Source of the DNA: Plasmodiophora brassicae
Lineage: Eukaryota; Endomyxa: Phytomyxea; Phytomyxea; Plasmodiophorida
Reading direction: 5' to 3'
NCBI GenBank assembly: GCA_036867785.1
Contig: CP145411.1
Location: forward strand, 1,488,001 to 1,552,000
DNA length: 64,000 nt
Below, piece by piece: positions 11,052-22,414 of the stretch (position 1 is its first letter; every line of letters begins with the position of its first letter). The translations under genes were made by a program, and so were the position numbers. Under the pieces are notes generated by a model. The model was given only the letters and a program-made list of their open reading frames with translations, was not told the DNA's origin and ran no database searches.

Positions 11052-13440
11052 TTACACGTGGAACACGTCATGGTCGGGCACACGGCGCCGAGACGAACAA
11101 TCGTAGACGACGGCCAACGTCATCAGTAGCACAGCAAGGGCAACGGTGACGGCGCCTGCCATGATGGGCAGACGATACTCTGGCGCGACATAGAGGCGCG
11201 GCAGAGGTTTCGATTTGAGAAGCGGTTGATCGCCACTTGGTGCTGGTTCTGCCGGAGATGCGACGTAGCGAGCTCCCAGACCGATGCCAGCGGCCATAGA
11301 TGCAAGGCTCGCCACCAGAAGCGACTTCGATGCCGCCTGTCGCTTGTTCTGATCGTCCGTCGGCACTGGCCTTGACAGCCGGGCCGCAAGCAGCCCCATC
11401 GCGACAGCGACCCCGATAGGGGCGATCATTCCCGCCGCCAACCTCTTCGTCTACAATGCCACTGTGAGAGCTGGGAGATGTAAGACGTCACGATCGGAAC
11501 GTACCTGCAAGTTCAGTGTTGCAACCTGCGCTGCCAGACGGGTCGCATTGACGAGGGAGCGATTGCACTCTTCGCGGAGACACACGCCCTGCCCTTCCAG
11601 TTCCGTGACCTTGATGTTCAGGTTCGCGATATGATTTGCCTCACGGGCGCCTTTCGCGACGAAGTCCTTGCGTTCATCTTGCAGGGCCAGGACGCGGCTG
11701 TTCAGAGTTGCAATGACATTTGCCATGCGCGTGCCGTTCGCGAGGAGCCGGGACCGTTCTTCCCGTAGGCATGCGCGTTCTCCTTCCATTTTCACGACAT
11801 GGGTATTCAGGTTCGCAATCTCCGCTGCCTGACGGGTGCTGCTGGCAAGGAGCATGGTGCGTTCTCGCTCCAGAACCGTGACTTGGTCATTCAGGTTTGA
11901 GATATCGGTTGCTTGGTTGGTGGCGTTGGCGAGAAGACAGGCATGCTCCTGTCTCAGTGCCGAAAGAAGGTCGTTCAGCTTCGCGATCTCATTCGCTTGG
12001 CGGGTAAGGTTGGCAAGAACGCATGCCTGACGAGCGCCTTTCGCAAGGAAGTCTTTGCGTTCCTCTTGCAGGGCCAGGACGCACTTGTTCAGAGTTTCAA
12101 TAACATTTGCCTGGCACGTGCCGTTCGCGATGAGTCGGGACCGTTCTTCCCGTAGGCAAGCCCGTTCTCCTTCCACTTCCACGACATGGGTATTCAGGTT
12201 CGCAATCTCCGCTGCCTGACGGGTGCTGCTGGCGAGGAGCATGGTGCGTTCTCGCTCCAGAACCGTGATTTGGTCATTCAGGTTTGCGATATCAATTGCT
12301 TGGTTGGTGCTGTTGGCGAGAAGACAGGCACGCTCCTGTCTCAGTGTCGAAAGAAGGTCGTTCAGTTTCGCGGTCTCATTCGCTTGGCGGGTAAGTTTGG
12401 CAAGAACGCAGGCCAGCTTTTGGCGTAGGCAGGCGCCTTCGTCATTTAGAGTCAGTAATCGTTCACTCAGATTCGCGATTTCGCTCGCTTGACGAATGCT
12501 ATCATTGCGCAGGAGAGCGCGTTCCCCGTCAAGTAATGTCACCTGGCCAGTTAGACGCGTGATTAGTCTTGCTTGGCTGGTGACATTGGCACGTAGAGAG
12601 CTGCGTTCGTCTTTGACCGTTTCTAGTGCATGTTTCTGCTTGGAAGATTCCTCTTCGAGGCGCTCAATTGTTGACGATTGTTCAGTCACCAGACGTCTCT
12701 TCTCGGACAGCTTGCTCTCGGCCAGCAGCTTGCAGGACTTTGTCTCTGCGCTCGTTTGGTAGACGCTCTTCAGGACATCATTCCTCTGCAACGCGTTGAC
12801 GTGAGTAGAATGGCAAGAGCAGGATATTGCGCAGGTAACGGACCCTGATGTAGATCGCATGTTCATTGAATGAACGGTCTACGGGCAAATTGCTGTACAC
12901 GACGTATTCGCATTGTTTGTACTACACCCGGAGGGCTCATTACCGGAATGCACGGAAAAGACGCTGCGGATCCGAACTTACCTCGAAGGACACGGTTACG
13001 CGCCTTGCACCGCCCAGAAACTGTCTAAAGCCGATCATGATACCGGGAGGTACCGGGTCGCCTTGCGGAGGGACATCGAACTCGAATCTTATGAACGTTA
13101 CTCGGTTAGGCCATTCACAGCGTTACGTTCGTATGTTTGCCAACCTCATCCAATATTTCCCGTTGTCAGGATAGGCCACGAATATCATCGATTCGGTAGT
13201 GTTGAGGTACTGCCGATAGTAATCTGAGGACGTGTTTCCCGACGGGTATGCTCGTCTACAGTGCATCGCTTCGGGTGTCCTGCCTGATACACACCTGAAC
13301 AACGCGATCCAGTCCACCCACCACATTGGATCGTCAAGGTCGAAACCCTCGATTTTCCAGGTCACCGTATCAGCCTCTGCAGGCTGGAGACCTGTCAAAA
13401 GCACAGAGGCGACCACTAGGCCCAACAGTCCAGCAGCCAT
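11052..13440 (-). CDS. Array family copy D, long coiled-coil form
   Basis: Five exons: 13440-13145, 13087-12982, 12921-12844, 12785-11505, 11450-11052, about 719 aa. The donor after exon 2 is the most canonical of the five copies (GAG|GTAAGT), which helps fix that site in the others. Ectodomain exons 1-2 are more diverged (FDLDDPMWWVDW, FEFDVPPQGDPVPPGI), while exon 4 is very close to that of copy C. So the ectodomain and the rod appear to have different histories, either from partial gene conversion of exon 4 or from faster change in the ectodomain. Confidence 0.72.
11631..12404 (-). repeat. 387-bp tandem duplication inside exon 4 of copy D
   Basis: Units 12404-12018 and 12017-11631, with the same offset and boundaries as in copy C. 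The duplication therefore predates the C/D split or was transferred between them. Confidence 0.75.
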
Positions 13441-14164
13441 TGGTCGGGGGTGCAGACGCTACCCGCCTCCCTGTATCGTAGCGTCCAACTTCCGAGACGC
13501 CGAATCGACAGATGTTCGTTTCCAATTTAGCATCAGATCTCGGGTCCGACGTCCCCAATTTAGTCGTCGAAACCGCGCGACAGATCGACCACATCCACCC
13601 AATCGAGATCAAGGCACGTGAGTACCGCCGCCTGCTATGCTACCATGTTTCATAGAGGACGTACCCAGGATCTGTCAGCACGCCCGACACGGGCGACCTG
13701 TTTGTCCTGCTGGTGCCGCGTCTTCGAATGCCTGCTGTGTCGCTAGTTTACGAGACTTGACGAGATCTCGTGGTCACGTCGATCCAGTAGGCGGATGTTG
13801 GTCAGAACAAAACACCCGGGTTCTAAGGAAAACGTCATCTGAATGACGACTGGCCGTCATCATCGACCTCGACGTCCGTTGCAGCAGAGTCGTCCACGTT
13901 TTATCATTGACTAATGCACGAAGAACGTTGTTGAGAGCACAGGTGGCCCGACGGCGCCAGCCACTGCAGACTACCTATACAGACATGCGCCCTGGCCATA
14001 ATGCGAGAACGCACTGTCGGACGAAGAAGGCAGCAACCCGCCTGGCCACGGACGACCGTCGGAGGTGTGTCGTCGCCTGAGAAATGGCGCCAAAGGCACG
14101 CACATTTCCAGGGGCCCCCGTCATTGCCCGATCGTCGTGTTGCAGTGCCGTCAGGGCGGCCCCG
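13441..14164. other. 5' flank of copy D and right edge of the array
   Basis: Homology to the other 5' flanks runs to about 13900 (ttctaaggaaaacgtcatctg matches 3760-3785), then stops. 13900-14164 is unrelated sequence ahead of the deubiquitinase. An in-frame upstream ATG at 14084 could extend that gene. Confidence 0.5.
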
Positions 14165-16577
14165 ATGTCGGTCGGCGACGAGGTCATCGTTCAGGAGTTC
14201 AACCTGTCGGGGACCGCCGCGTCCGCCAACAGAATCAACCGGACGCCGTTCAGGTGCGTCCGCGTCGTGAAGCGCACGTCGGACGCGGGCAACGCCGTCG
14301 TCCTGCGCCTGTATGACGCGCCTGGCATGCGGGTGTCTGGCCACAGCCAGGAGAGGAGTGTACGGGCCCATGCCCCGATCCCGCGTTGACTGTGATAACA
14401 TGTTTCGCCCACAGTTAGACCCTGAAATGGGGTCGTGGCAGAGCACCACCGACCCGATCGACACCACGTGGTCGTCTGTCCTGACGTACACATCGGCCGA
14501 CGGCAGCAAGAAGCTCATGATCCAGTTCCCCAGCGGGGACACCATCGTGAGTCCCCTTCGTACCGGCACCTCGTTCCGATGATGTTTCTCAACGTGTGCC
14601 GCCCCACAGCCTCTGTTTCGTCTGGTGGCCAAGATCCACAAGAATTACGATCCGGACGCCGACCTCGGTGAGACGAGGAAGCGCAAACTCCCGGCGCCTT
14701 CCCCGGCGAATACGACCCGGTACGACGACCTGGACGACTTGAGACGTCGGTCGCGACCATATCACCCGATCAACACGCTGCGGCCGTCGCCCAAGTTGCC
14801 ACTGGCGCCGTCAACGCCGACCCATCAGGTCAAACACGAATTCGTGCGGACGCCAAGGTCGGCGCCCGGCGTCCTCACAACGAGGGCGGGGACGCTGTCA
14901 TCTGGGAATCCTCTCGGGACGATCGTGCCCAGGACGCCCAATGGGATCCGACCTGTCGCGATGCGAACTGACGAAAATCGGAGCCCGGTCAGGAGGCAAG
15001 CGCTTGAGTTCACGCCGACGAAGCGCCTGCCGCTGTCACCAGTACGCGCGCCGCCGTCGCCGAAGATGGAGGCACCCCTCGGCAAAGGCGGCCTGCGAAA
15101 CATTGGCAACAGCTGCTACATCAATGCCTGCGTCAGCGCTTTGCAGAAGTTGCACGTTGCTGTTGGGGAGATGATGGCCTTGGCGCCCGCTTCGCGATCC
15201 ATTTCCGAACGCAACGAGAACGAATTTAGCGACGGGGAAGGCGCTGTATCGAATGGCCATTCAGTGGCGCCTGTTTCCATCTTTCAACGGTTTGCGGACG
15301 TTGTTCGTCACATGCGTTCAACCGAGAGCACAGGCGCGGCAATGGAGACGCGCCGGCTCAGAGCAGGTACGGTGTCGCACCAACGATCAGGATCAACGGG
15401 TTGCCGACCATGTTGACAGCAATGGGGCACCTCAACGAGCGGTTCGCTGGAAGATCGCAACAGGACGCGCACGAGTTCCTGGCCGAACTGTTGGACCAGA
15501 TCAGCGAGAAGATCCGCGAGTTGACATCCGATAAGGCAAGCAAAGCGTCATCCGAATCGTGGTCTGGTTTCTGCTGACTCTGCTTTAGACATCGCCGTTG
15601 CACAACCTGCCCGGCCTGCGCTACGTGACATCACAGACTGAAATGGTGCTCACCTGTCCCAGGTGCTCGTACAAGAGGTCGCGATTCGAGGAGGTGATGA
15701 TCTACTCGCTTGATCTTCCCAAAGTCAACGGGGCATGAATCGCATTGCTCCATGCCGCCGTTCCAGGACTGACCTGGCGATAGGTTCTGGCGCCACCTGT
15801 TTGCCCCCTGCATGGCCAGAGGATTCGCCGCATGTCGAAATTCGACGTCGGTCGCGAGTTCTGGGGTTGTGGTGTTAGATGCGATCGCATGCCCATCCAG
15901 TGGGTCGATTCGCCGGCTGCTGATAGTTCCCCAGGAGAAGCCTCGTCCAACCTGGTACGATGCATCTCGTCCGGCAGGGCTCTGCATGCTGACGGCCGCT
16001 GGACGTGCTCAGAGCGTTTCTGTGGCCGACCTGCTGGCCCATTTCTTCTCCGAGAAGACGCTCGAGCTTCGCTGCGACGAGTGCCAAAGCACGGAAGTCG
16101 TTTGCAGGCCTCGATTCGATATCTTGGCGGATAACCTGATTCTACACTTGAAGCGCTTCGAGGCGGATTCTTCGGTTCGCCGCATTGTCAGCGTGCTTCC
16201 TCGGCCCGGGCTAATATGTCATGCGTTTCCAGAGAGGGACATACGTGAAACGCAACGATCCAGTTCAAATCAACATCCACCTAGACGTTTCGAAATTCAC
16301 TGCGAAAGGGTTGACATCGTCGTCCTGTGAAGTGTTGATCTATGCCTGATCGTGTGGTTCGTGCAGGAGTTCTGTCCGGTACAGGCTGCAGAGCATCGTG
16401 TCTCACATTGGCCAAACGTCCACGTCCGGGCATTATATTCACGACTACCGGGATCCGAAGACCGCCCAATGGACACGGTATGACGATTCCTCGGTAAAGC
16501 TCGCTACCGAACACAAGACGATGAGCGAGGCTCTGACCCAGGGTTACATATTATTCTATACGAGGATCAACGATTGA
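14165..16577 (+). CDS. USP37-like ubiquitin-specific protease with N-terminal PH-like domain
   Basis: Cysteine deubiquitinase of the USP (C19) family. Eight exons inferred: 14165-14332, 14415-14546, 14610-15366, 15420-15535, 15589-15723, 16013-16186, 16233-16333, 16367-16577, about 597 aa. The N-terminal 110 residues (SSVLTYTSADGSKKLMIQF then PLFRLVAKIHKN) resemble the PH-like module of USP26/29/37. A basic linker follows, then the Cys box GLRNIGNSCYINACVSALQ, QQDAHEFLAELLDQI, a CPRC and CDEC zinc pair, LILHLKRFEAD, and the His box SHIGQTSTSGHYIHDYRDP. Catalytic Cys and His are present. Intron 4 looks GC-AG (GATAAG|GCAAGC). Intron 5 is unusually long (about 290 nt). The end of exon 6 may be 12 nt earlier. 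An alternative ATG lies at 14084. Confidence 0.82.
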
Positions 16578-16674
16578 TCGTTGCACCAACTGGGCGTCTT
16601 GCGCCGTGGAAACCGGATAGCGAACGTTCCTGCATTTCGCGGGAGGAGGTCGTGTATTGTTGCGAGCACGATGC

Positions 16675-17374
16675 TCACAGAACGGACAAGACGGCGACGG
16701 TGGCCAGCAGGGAGGCAATGATCGGGGCAGCAGCAACAGCAACAAGGACAGGTGTTGGCCCATTGCGTTGAGGGTGTCGTTTGAGAGTGGCGACCTTGGT
16801 GAAATGGGTCTGCTTCGGGATAGCCCTGGATATGGCACCGGCGGCGGCGAATGCCAGCGCGTGCTCTGCCATTGCGGCAGCAACAGCAGGTTCAGAGTGG
16901 GACCATCTGCCTAGCCCGCTAAGGTGCCGCTCAATGCCGCTTCTCGTGTCGGCGGCTGCATAGCCGAGGACACCGGCGCCTAACGTTAACGCTGCCGTTA
17001 TCAGCGCCCTGTCCCCGAAACGTCGCGTCTGTGCAATGGCCTGGGCATCGTTGTCAGAGATGTCGTGAACATAATAGCCCATGGTGTGTGACCTTAGTGG
17101 GAGGCTTGTTACCCCTCGGTTGTTCAACGAGTGGAATCTTGTGTGCGCCGTGCAAGTCTTCAACCGCCTGGAACATGATCGATCCGGCCAAGGCGCCAAT
17201 TGCAGCATTTGCCGCTCGACGCAGACGAGACGTCTTGGGGCTCAGCAGATGGTTAAGTAGGGCTGAACTGTGTACGCAGAACGATGCCACAAATCCTGCT
17301 TTCGCAACAGGCATCGCAATGCGCACGAAGCCCCGTCCCTGCTCAATGGTGTTACCAGAACGAAGCAAGTACAT
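16675..17374 (-). CDS. Small hydrophobic membrane protein, unknown
   Basis: Two exons, 17374-17093 and 17040-16675, joined by a 52-nt intron (CTAAG|GTCACA, branch-like ctctgac, acceptor gcccag), about 215 aa. Four hydrophobic, Ala/Gly-rich stretches: AKAGFVASFCVHSSALLNHLL, IGALAGSIMFQAV, LITAALTLGAGVLGYAAA and VAVAAAPIIASLLATVAV. No family was recognised. It converges with the deubiquitinase, their ends about 100 bp apart. An unspliced alternative starting MGYYVHD at 17082 is possible but would leave the upstream frame unexplained. Confidence 0.5.
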
Positions 17375-17523
17375 TCCGAAGGCCAGTAACGCACAAGGCT
17401 GCCCGGAACGCTTATGGGAACTATTGACGGATACCTCTTGTCGCCGATCGCGCGAGCAATGAAATGCCTCGGCCCGTAATCGATCTGTCCAGTGTACGGT
17501 ACAATGGTAAGCGCGGAGGGCAA

Positions 17524-17955
17524 CTACATACGGTTATCAGTCCAAACCCTTCGGTGGAGGAAGACAGCAAAAGCGTCATGTGATGGGACCGCAAGCCGTA
17601 TCAGTCGCGGCAGAGCCTCCTCATACATGACGACTTTGCTGATAGCATGAGCGCTCTGCTCCGGGCAGTCCAGCGTAACCGCGATCCAGCAGATGCCATC
17701 CGTTTGCTTGCACATCCAGTATGATTCGTCGTTGTGGACAATGGTTGTGACGGGGTGGGCGGACGAAGGCGACCCTCGAACCATTGTCGCCGGACAGAGC
17801 ACCAACCCGCCGCTCTTATCCAGGAACTTGACCCAGTTGATCTTCCACCCATTGCCCTGGGGTCGCACGATCGTGAACTCAACAAGAGTCGATGTCACTG
17901 ACGCCACCAGGATGGCGCCAGCTAATATGCCCGCTGCAAATGGTATCCGCAACAT
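17524..17955 (-). CDS. Secreted single-domain relative of the array family ectodomain
   Basis: 143-aa frame with a signal peptide (MLRIPFAAGILAGAILVASV). The mature part follows the array ectodomain block by block: VEFTIVRPQGNGWKINWVKF against TVTWKIEG...WWSLFNIKF, then a Cys, then IVHNDESYWM against IAYSDNGKYWM, and a later hydrophobic-acidic strand. It has no coiled coil and no membrane exon. Identity is low, so the relationship is inferred from pattern and order. The C-terminal 30 residues have no counterpart, and an intron there cannot be excluded. Confidence 0.55.
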   Translation of the reverse strand: MLRIPFAAGILAGAILVASVTSTLVEFTIVRPQGNGWKINWVKFLDKSGGLVLCPATMVRGSPSSAHPVTTIVHNDESYWMCKQTDGICWIAVTLDCPEQSAHAISKVVMYEEALPRLIRLAVPSHDAFAVFLHRRVWTDNRM

Positions 17956-18520
17956 CGCCGAACGACGATTGAGCGGCAGCTTCTGGCTGTACCGCTTGGG
18001 CTACGTCCTGTGCGGATTGCGGAGCGGCGCTCGCAGCGCGGGGCGTTGGAGTTCTAAATTCGGAACCCGCTCGCACTGGTCGCTGCAGGCGGCTAGAAGT
18101 ACCGCCAACGAAACCGTACAACGGGCGAGAGCTTTTTGTGATACCCACGTCCTTATTTCGTTCTAAATTTCTAATACAGTTCGTAGTCATGCTGGAATAC
18201 CGCACCTGGCTGTCGGCAAAATCATGCAATGTCCCAATCATTTCGGAACGGAGGAAGTACCTTACAGGCCCTTTTAGATTACATCTGGTTGGCCTCGCAG
18301 AAGTATGTAACTGTGGTAGCGAGACTCTGCTAGAGAAAAATGTAAGATTGTAAGAATCTGCGCCTGGAGACCGTTTCGTGGTCTCCGCAGATCTATGTAC
18401 ATAAGACGGATCTCAGAACCGATCTACCTAATTCGCTCAGATCCTGCGGATCTAAAAAGTCGACTCTGATGATCTCTTTTTGGAAGCCTTCCATTAAAAC
18501 GCCAGGCGAAAAACAACAGA
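17956..18520. other. Intergenic with a short perfect hairpin
   Basis: No supported gene. 18366-18386 forms a 7-bp stem (ggagacc/ggtctcc) with a 7-nt loop. The tract 18360-18480 is rich in ggatct/agatct words. The minus-strand T run at 18510-18513, downstream of the tRNA, fits an RNA polymerase III stop. Confidence 0.35.
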
Positions 18521-18607
18521 GCCTATGTCGGGACTCGAACCCGAAGCCTTGAGATGCCTTTGGAGCTTATAAAAGTCCCACGCTCTAACCAATTGAGCTA
18601 CACAGGC
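18521..18607 (-). tRNA. tRNA-Lys(UUU) with 14-nt intron
   Basis: The 87-nt gene folds as a canonical cloverleaf after removing 18556-18569. The anticodon loop reads CTTTTAA, anticodon TTT. The intron sits directly after A37, the standard eukaryotic nuclear position. The T arm has GGTTCGAGTCC. The mature sequence is identical to the intronless gene at 40796-40868. A T run follows the 3' end. Confidence 0.95.
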
Positions 18608-19014
18608 CGCGCTACTGCTGTCGTGTAGATGCTGACCACAAACCGGCACGACAAGCCGGTCGGAACAAGAACGGACAAAGGAGGCGGAATGAACGGTACG
18701 AACAGACGATGCCGCGATTTTGACGGTCAGAATGTTTGGACGCAACACGATTGTCACGGCAACATGGGGCCTGGCCGGCCAGGCGGTGAGGTGAAATCGT
18801 CGGAGGCAGCTATTGTTGTTTCGTCGGTCGATGACGTGCCTCTCTGCGATACCTACCTATGTACATACCGTTCCTATTCTTCTCCTGTGAACTGCGCGGG
18901 GCGGACTAAAGTGCGCCACAGGCGGACGGGGTAACGCCGTGGGTCGTGCGGTAGTTCCGGTGGCCGCCCACAACTGGATGGCCACACCCGTACGAGGCAA
19001 TAGCCGGCATCGCC
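18608..19014. other. Intergenic, upstream of the Na+/H+ antiporter
   Basis: No supported gene. It contains the divergent upstream regions of tRNA-Lys (minus) and the antiporter (plus). Frames here are short and lack domain signal. Confidence 0.4.
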
Positions 19015-22000
19015 ATGACCTCGACAGTGTCCGGCGGGGACTATGTCGTCCTCTTCATATTCTTTTCGCTCGTCGTCGGCACGCTGATCCGGCATATCTC
19101 CAAGGAGACGCGGATCCGCATCCCGTACACCGTGCTCGTCATGCTGTTCGGCCTAGCCTGGGGGATCGTCGTTTTCCAGGCGAAATGGTATGGTGTCGTG
19201 TGTCCACAACAGCTCTTCTGCACGTGCTGATGATTATTCCAGGCAAATGGGTCATCTCGGTGGCGCATTGTCGCACGTGATAACGATCGACCCATCGTTG
19301 ATGTTCCTGATGTTCCTGCCAGCGCTGATCTTTGAGAGCGCTTTCACGATCAGCCCGCACATCATCAAACGGGAAATGGGCCAGGCGTTGCTGCTAGCGG
19401 TGCCTGGCCTCGTCATTGCCGCGTTCCTGACCGCGTGGGCCTGCCAGCTCATCTTCGTGTCCTATAACTGGTCATTTGAGGTCGCGCTTCTTTTCGGTGC
19501 GCTGATCTCTGCCACTGACCCGGTTGCCGTTGTCGCCCTGCTGCGCGAGCTGGGCTCCAGCAAGCGCCTTGCCACCCTGATCGAAGCAGAATCGTTGCTG
19601 AACGATGCGTCGTCCGTCGTCCTGTTCCTCATTGTCCAAGAACGCGTCCAGGGTCTCTTCAGGCCGATCGGCGAAACGTTCTTCGTGCTGTTCCGCCTGA
19701 CACTGGGCGGGTTCATGCTGGGCACGCTGGCCGGCGCCCTGTGCGTCCTCTGGATTCGGCTGATGTTCCGCGATCACCTGACGGAGACCAGCGCGACAAT
19801 GTGCATCGCCTACCTGTCGTTCTGGGTGGCTGAATCCCTGAACCTGCAGGTGTCCGGCGTGCTGACCAGTGTGTTCCTCGGCCTCTACCTGGCCAATCAC
19901 CGAACGGACATGTCCGTCCACGATGAAGCCTCGCTAGATCACGTCTGGCACATGATTTCGTTCGTCGCCAACACGATCCTCTTCACGCTGTCGGGTGCTA
20001 TCGTCGCTCGGAATCTGTTCAGCTCGATCTACTCGTGGACGGACTTCGGGTACCTTATCGGCATGTACGTTGCCCTGCATATCATCCGGTTCGCTGCCGT
20101 CTTGGCCATGGCCCCGTTCATTCGCAAGCTCGGGTACGGGCTGTCCTGGACCGACAGCCTGATTGTCGTCCACGGCGGCCTTCGTGGTGCCATAGCATTG
20201 GCTCTTGCTCTGAAGGTGAACCTGGACGAGAACATCGACAAGGACACGCGCGACCGGTTCCTGTTCCATTCGTGCGGGATCGTCTTGCTGACGCTCGTCA
20301 TCAACGGATCGACCATGCGGTACATTGTCGAGAGAATCGATCGTCGCAAAGCAGCCACGACCGACAAGCCGACCGTGCTTGGACGCGCCACCGCCTTCAT
20401 CGAGGAGGAAACAGCGACGCTTCTAGCTTCGCTCGCCCATGACGAATACTTTCGTGGGGCCGACATCGAACGCATTCGATCGCACCTGCCGGCGCTGGGT
20501 CCATCGGAACCACCCTGCCCCAACAACGAAGCGACCAGGTCGTCCGGCGACGAGGTGCTCACTGCAGCGAGTGTGGCGCCACACCCAATGCAATTTGTGA
20601 CGAGCCCAATGGGGACCGTCGAGCTCCCTACGCTTGCTCGCGTCGCCACTGCCACGTCCGGGCTCGCCGGCGAGCCGGTCGCCGCGCTCCTCAAAGACGG
20701 CCGACAGGTACGACTCTGCGAGTATCGCCAAATCCAGTGCTTGACCTGACATTACGTTCCTGATAGGTGGTTCGCGAGTTCCGCCACATGTTCCTGCTGG
20801 TCATGTCGGCGTCGTTCGACGACATGTTGCAGACGGGGCTGATCGGTGCTAAGGCCGCGCGTGTTCTGGTGGCGTCCTGCGAGCACGGCCTGGACCACGA
20901 CTCGTTCGAGGCCCAATGGCGCGTCCTGGAGCCCGTTCTGTCGCTGCCGTCCTGGCTGACGGCACTGTATTCGGTGCGACAGTTCCGGTCGCTGCTGAAG
21001 CCGCTGGTCGTGTCCCGCATGGCGATTGCCGTCGAGATCGCCGCCGCGTTCGTCCGGTCTGTCCAGCTGTCCGCCCAGAACATCATCGAGACCGTCTGCA
21101 GCGATGCCGTCGAGGATGCGTTCATCCTGGCGCGATCCGACCTGGAGGCGTACGTCCAGCGTGCCTCCGACATGTGGCTGACGATCCAGGTTCGGTACAA
21201 CGATCTACATCGCATCATTCAGGCGCGGCACCTGACCCAGTTCGTTCTGCATCGTGAACTACAACTGGTGCTGTCCCTGCACAAGAAGGGCATCCTCGAG
21301 GAGATCGACTGCAATCGCATGCGCGCCATGGTCGAAGATCGTATGCGAATGCTGGTTCGGACGCTGCGCGCAGGTGTTGGCCTTGCTGTCTCCATCGAGG
21401 AACGCTTCCACCAGTGCGATATCATCCACGCCATGCCGTCCGGCGTACGATCGGCGCTGTTCGCCCAGTCGCAAAGCCAGATCGTGCAACAGAACGCGGC
21501 CCTGTTCGAGGTTGGCGACGCGACGACCGGCGTGTTCGTCCTGCTCCATGGCGTCCTCATCGTGGAATCCCCCGGGGGCCAGCAGGAGACGTACGCGTCC
21601 GGCAAGGTCGTCGGCCTGTACGAAGCCCTTACTGGGGCGCGCCACACGTGCACGGCGATTGCTGCCACCAACATCGAGATACGCCTGCTCCCGCTTGACG
21701 TTCTCGCAGCCCTGATCGAAGACGACGATCTCGCCGCCATGCTGTGGACCTACGCCGGCCGCTCCCTCGCCATCTCCGCGTTTTCGCACGGTCTGTCCTT
21801 CCCCGTACCGCCTGTTCGCTTCATGCTGCTGATTGCGCTTTGGCTCAGTGCTGCCGGCGTCCACGTTCCCGACGTCGATTGTGACGTCGTCCACGATTTG
21901 GAAGCCGCCGCCCAACGAGGCGTTCGAGCTCGCGTACCCGGCGTTGCTGTTGTCGGGTCAGGCCTGGTTCGAGCACGGCCCGTCGTCGACGGCACCGGAC

Positions 22001-22414
22001 GCGGAGGCACCTTGCCTGCTGCTGCCAACGTTCCTCCTGTACCGGTTCTCAGCGGACGCTCATGTCCTGCGGTTCACGCAGCGCTGGGAGCTATCCAATC
22101 GGCGTCGGTTCATCGGCCAGCTCGTCATCCGGTCCCCGTTGTTCGACACGGCGGCCACGGCGGCGAACGGTCCCGCGACAGCGCTGGGCAGGACGCAGTC
22201 CGTCCCGTTCGCGCGTCGCCGGGCGTCCGCCATCGAGCCCGGCCAGATCGAGCTAGCCCGCGCCGCCACGTTCGCCAACCTGCCCGCCTGGCGATCGCCC
22301 CGACGCCTGAGCGAACCCGAGTTCTTCGTCAAACGCAAAGCAGTCCATGGCGGCGACGACGACGACGACGACGATGACGACGACGGCGTTGACGGCGACA
22401 TTGATCACTGTTAG
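19015..22414 (+). CDS. SOS1/NHX7-type Na+/H+ antiporter with cyclic-nucleotide-binding-like tail
   Basis: Plasma-membrane-type CPA1 cation/proton antiporter. Four exons: 19015-19187, 19243-20707, 20767-21790, 21849-22414, all in phase, about 1075 aa. Residues 15-420 hold 11-12 membrane segments with the NHE signatures LPALIFESAF, SATDPVAVVALLRELG and the ND-containing LLNDASSVVLFL. A long cytosolic region follows directly, as in plant SOS1, with no voltage-sensor domain of the SLC9C type. Residues about 760-860 read FEVGDATTGVFVLLHGVLIV and GKVVGLYEALTG, typical of a cNMP-binding fold. The C-terminus carries a run of ten aspartates. The exact donor of exon 3 (CACG|GTCTGT) is inferred from phase. 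Likely role: Na+ export and pH control. Confidence 0.88.

Noticed and set aside
1275-13900. Array as a retroelement or other mobile element
   Set aside because: Copies keep introns and promoter, have no terminal repeats and encode no transposase or polymerase domains; unequal crossing-over explains the array.
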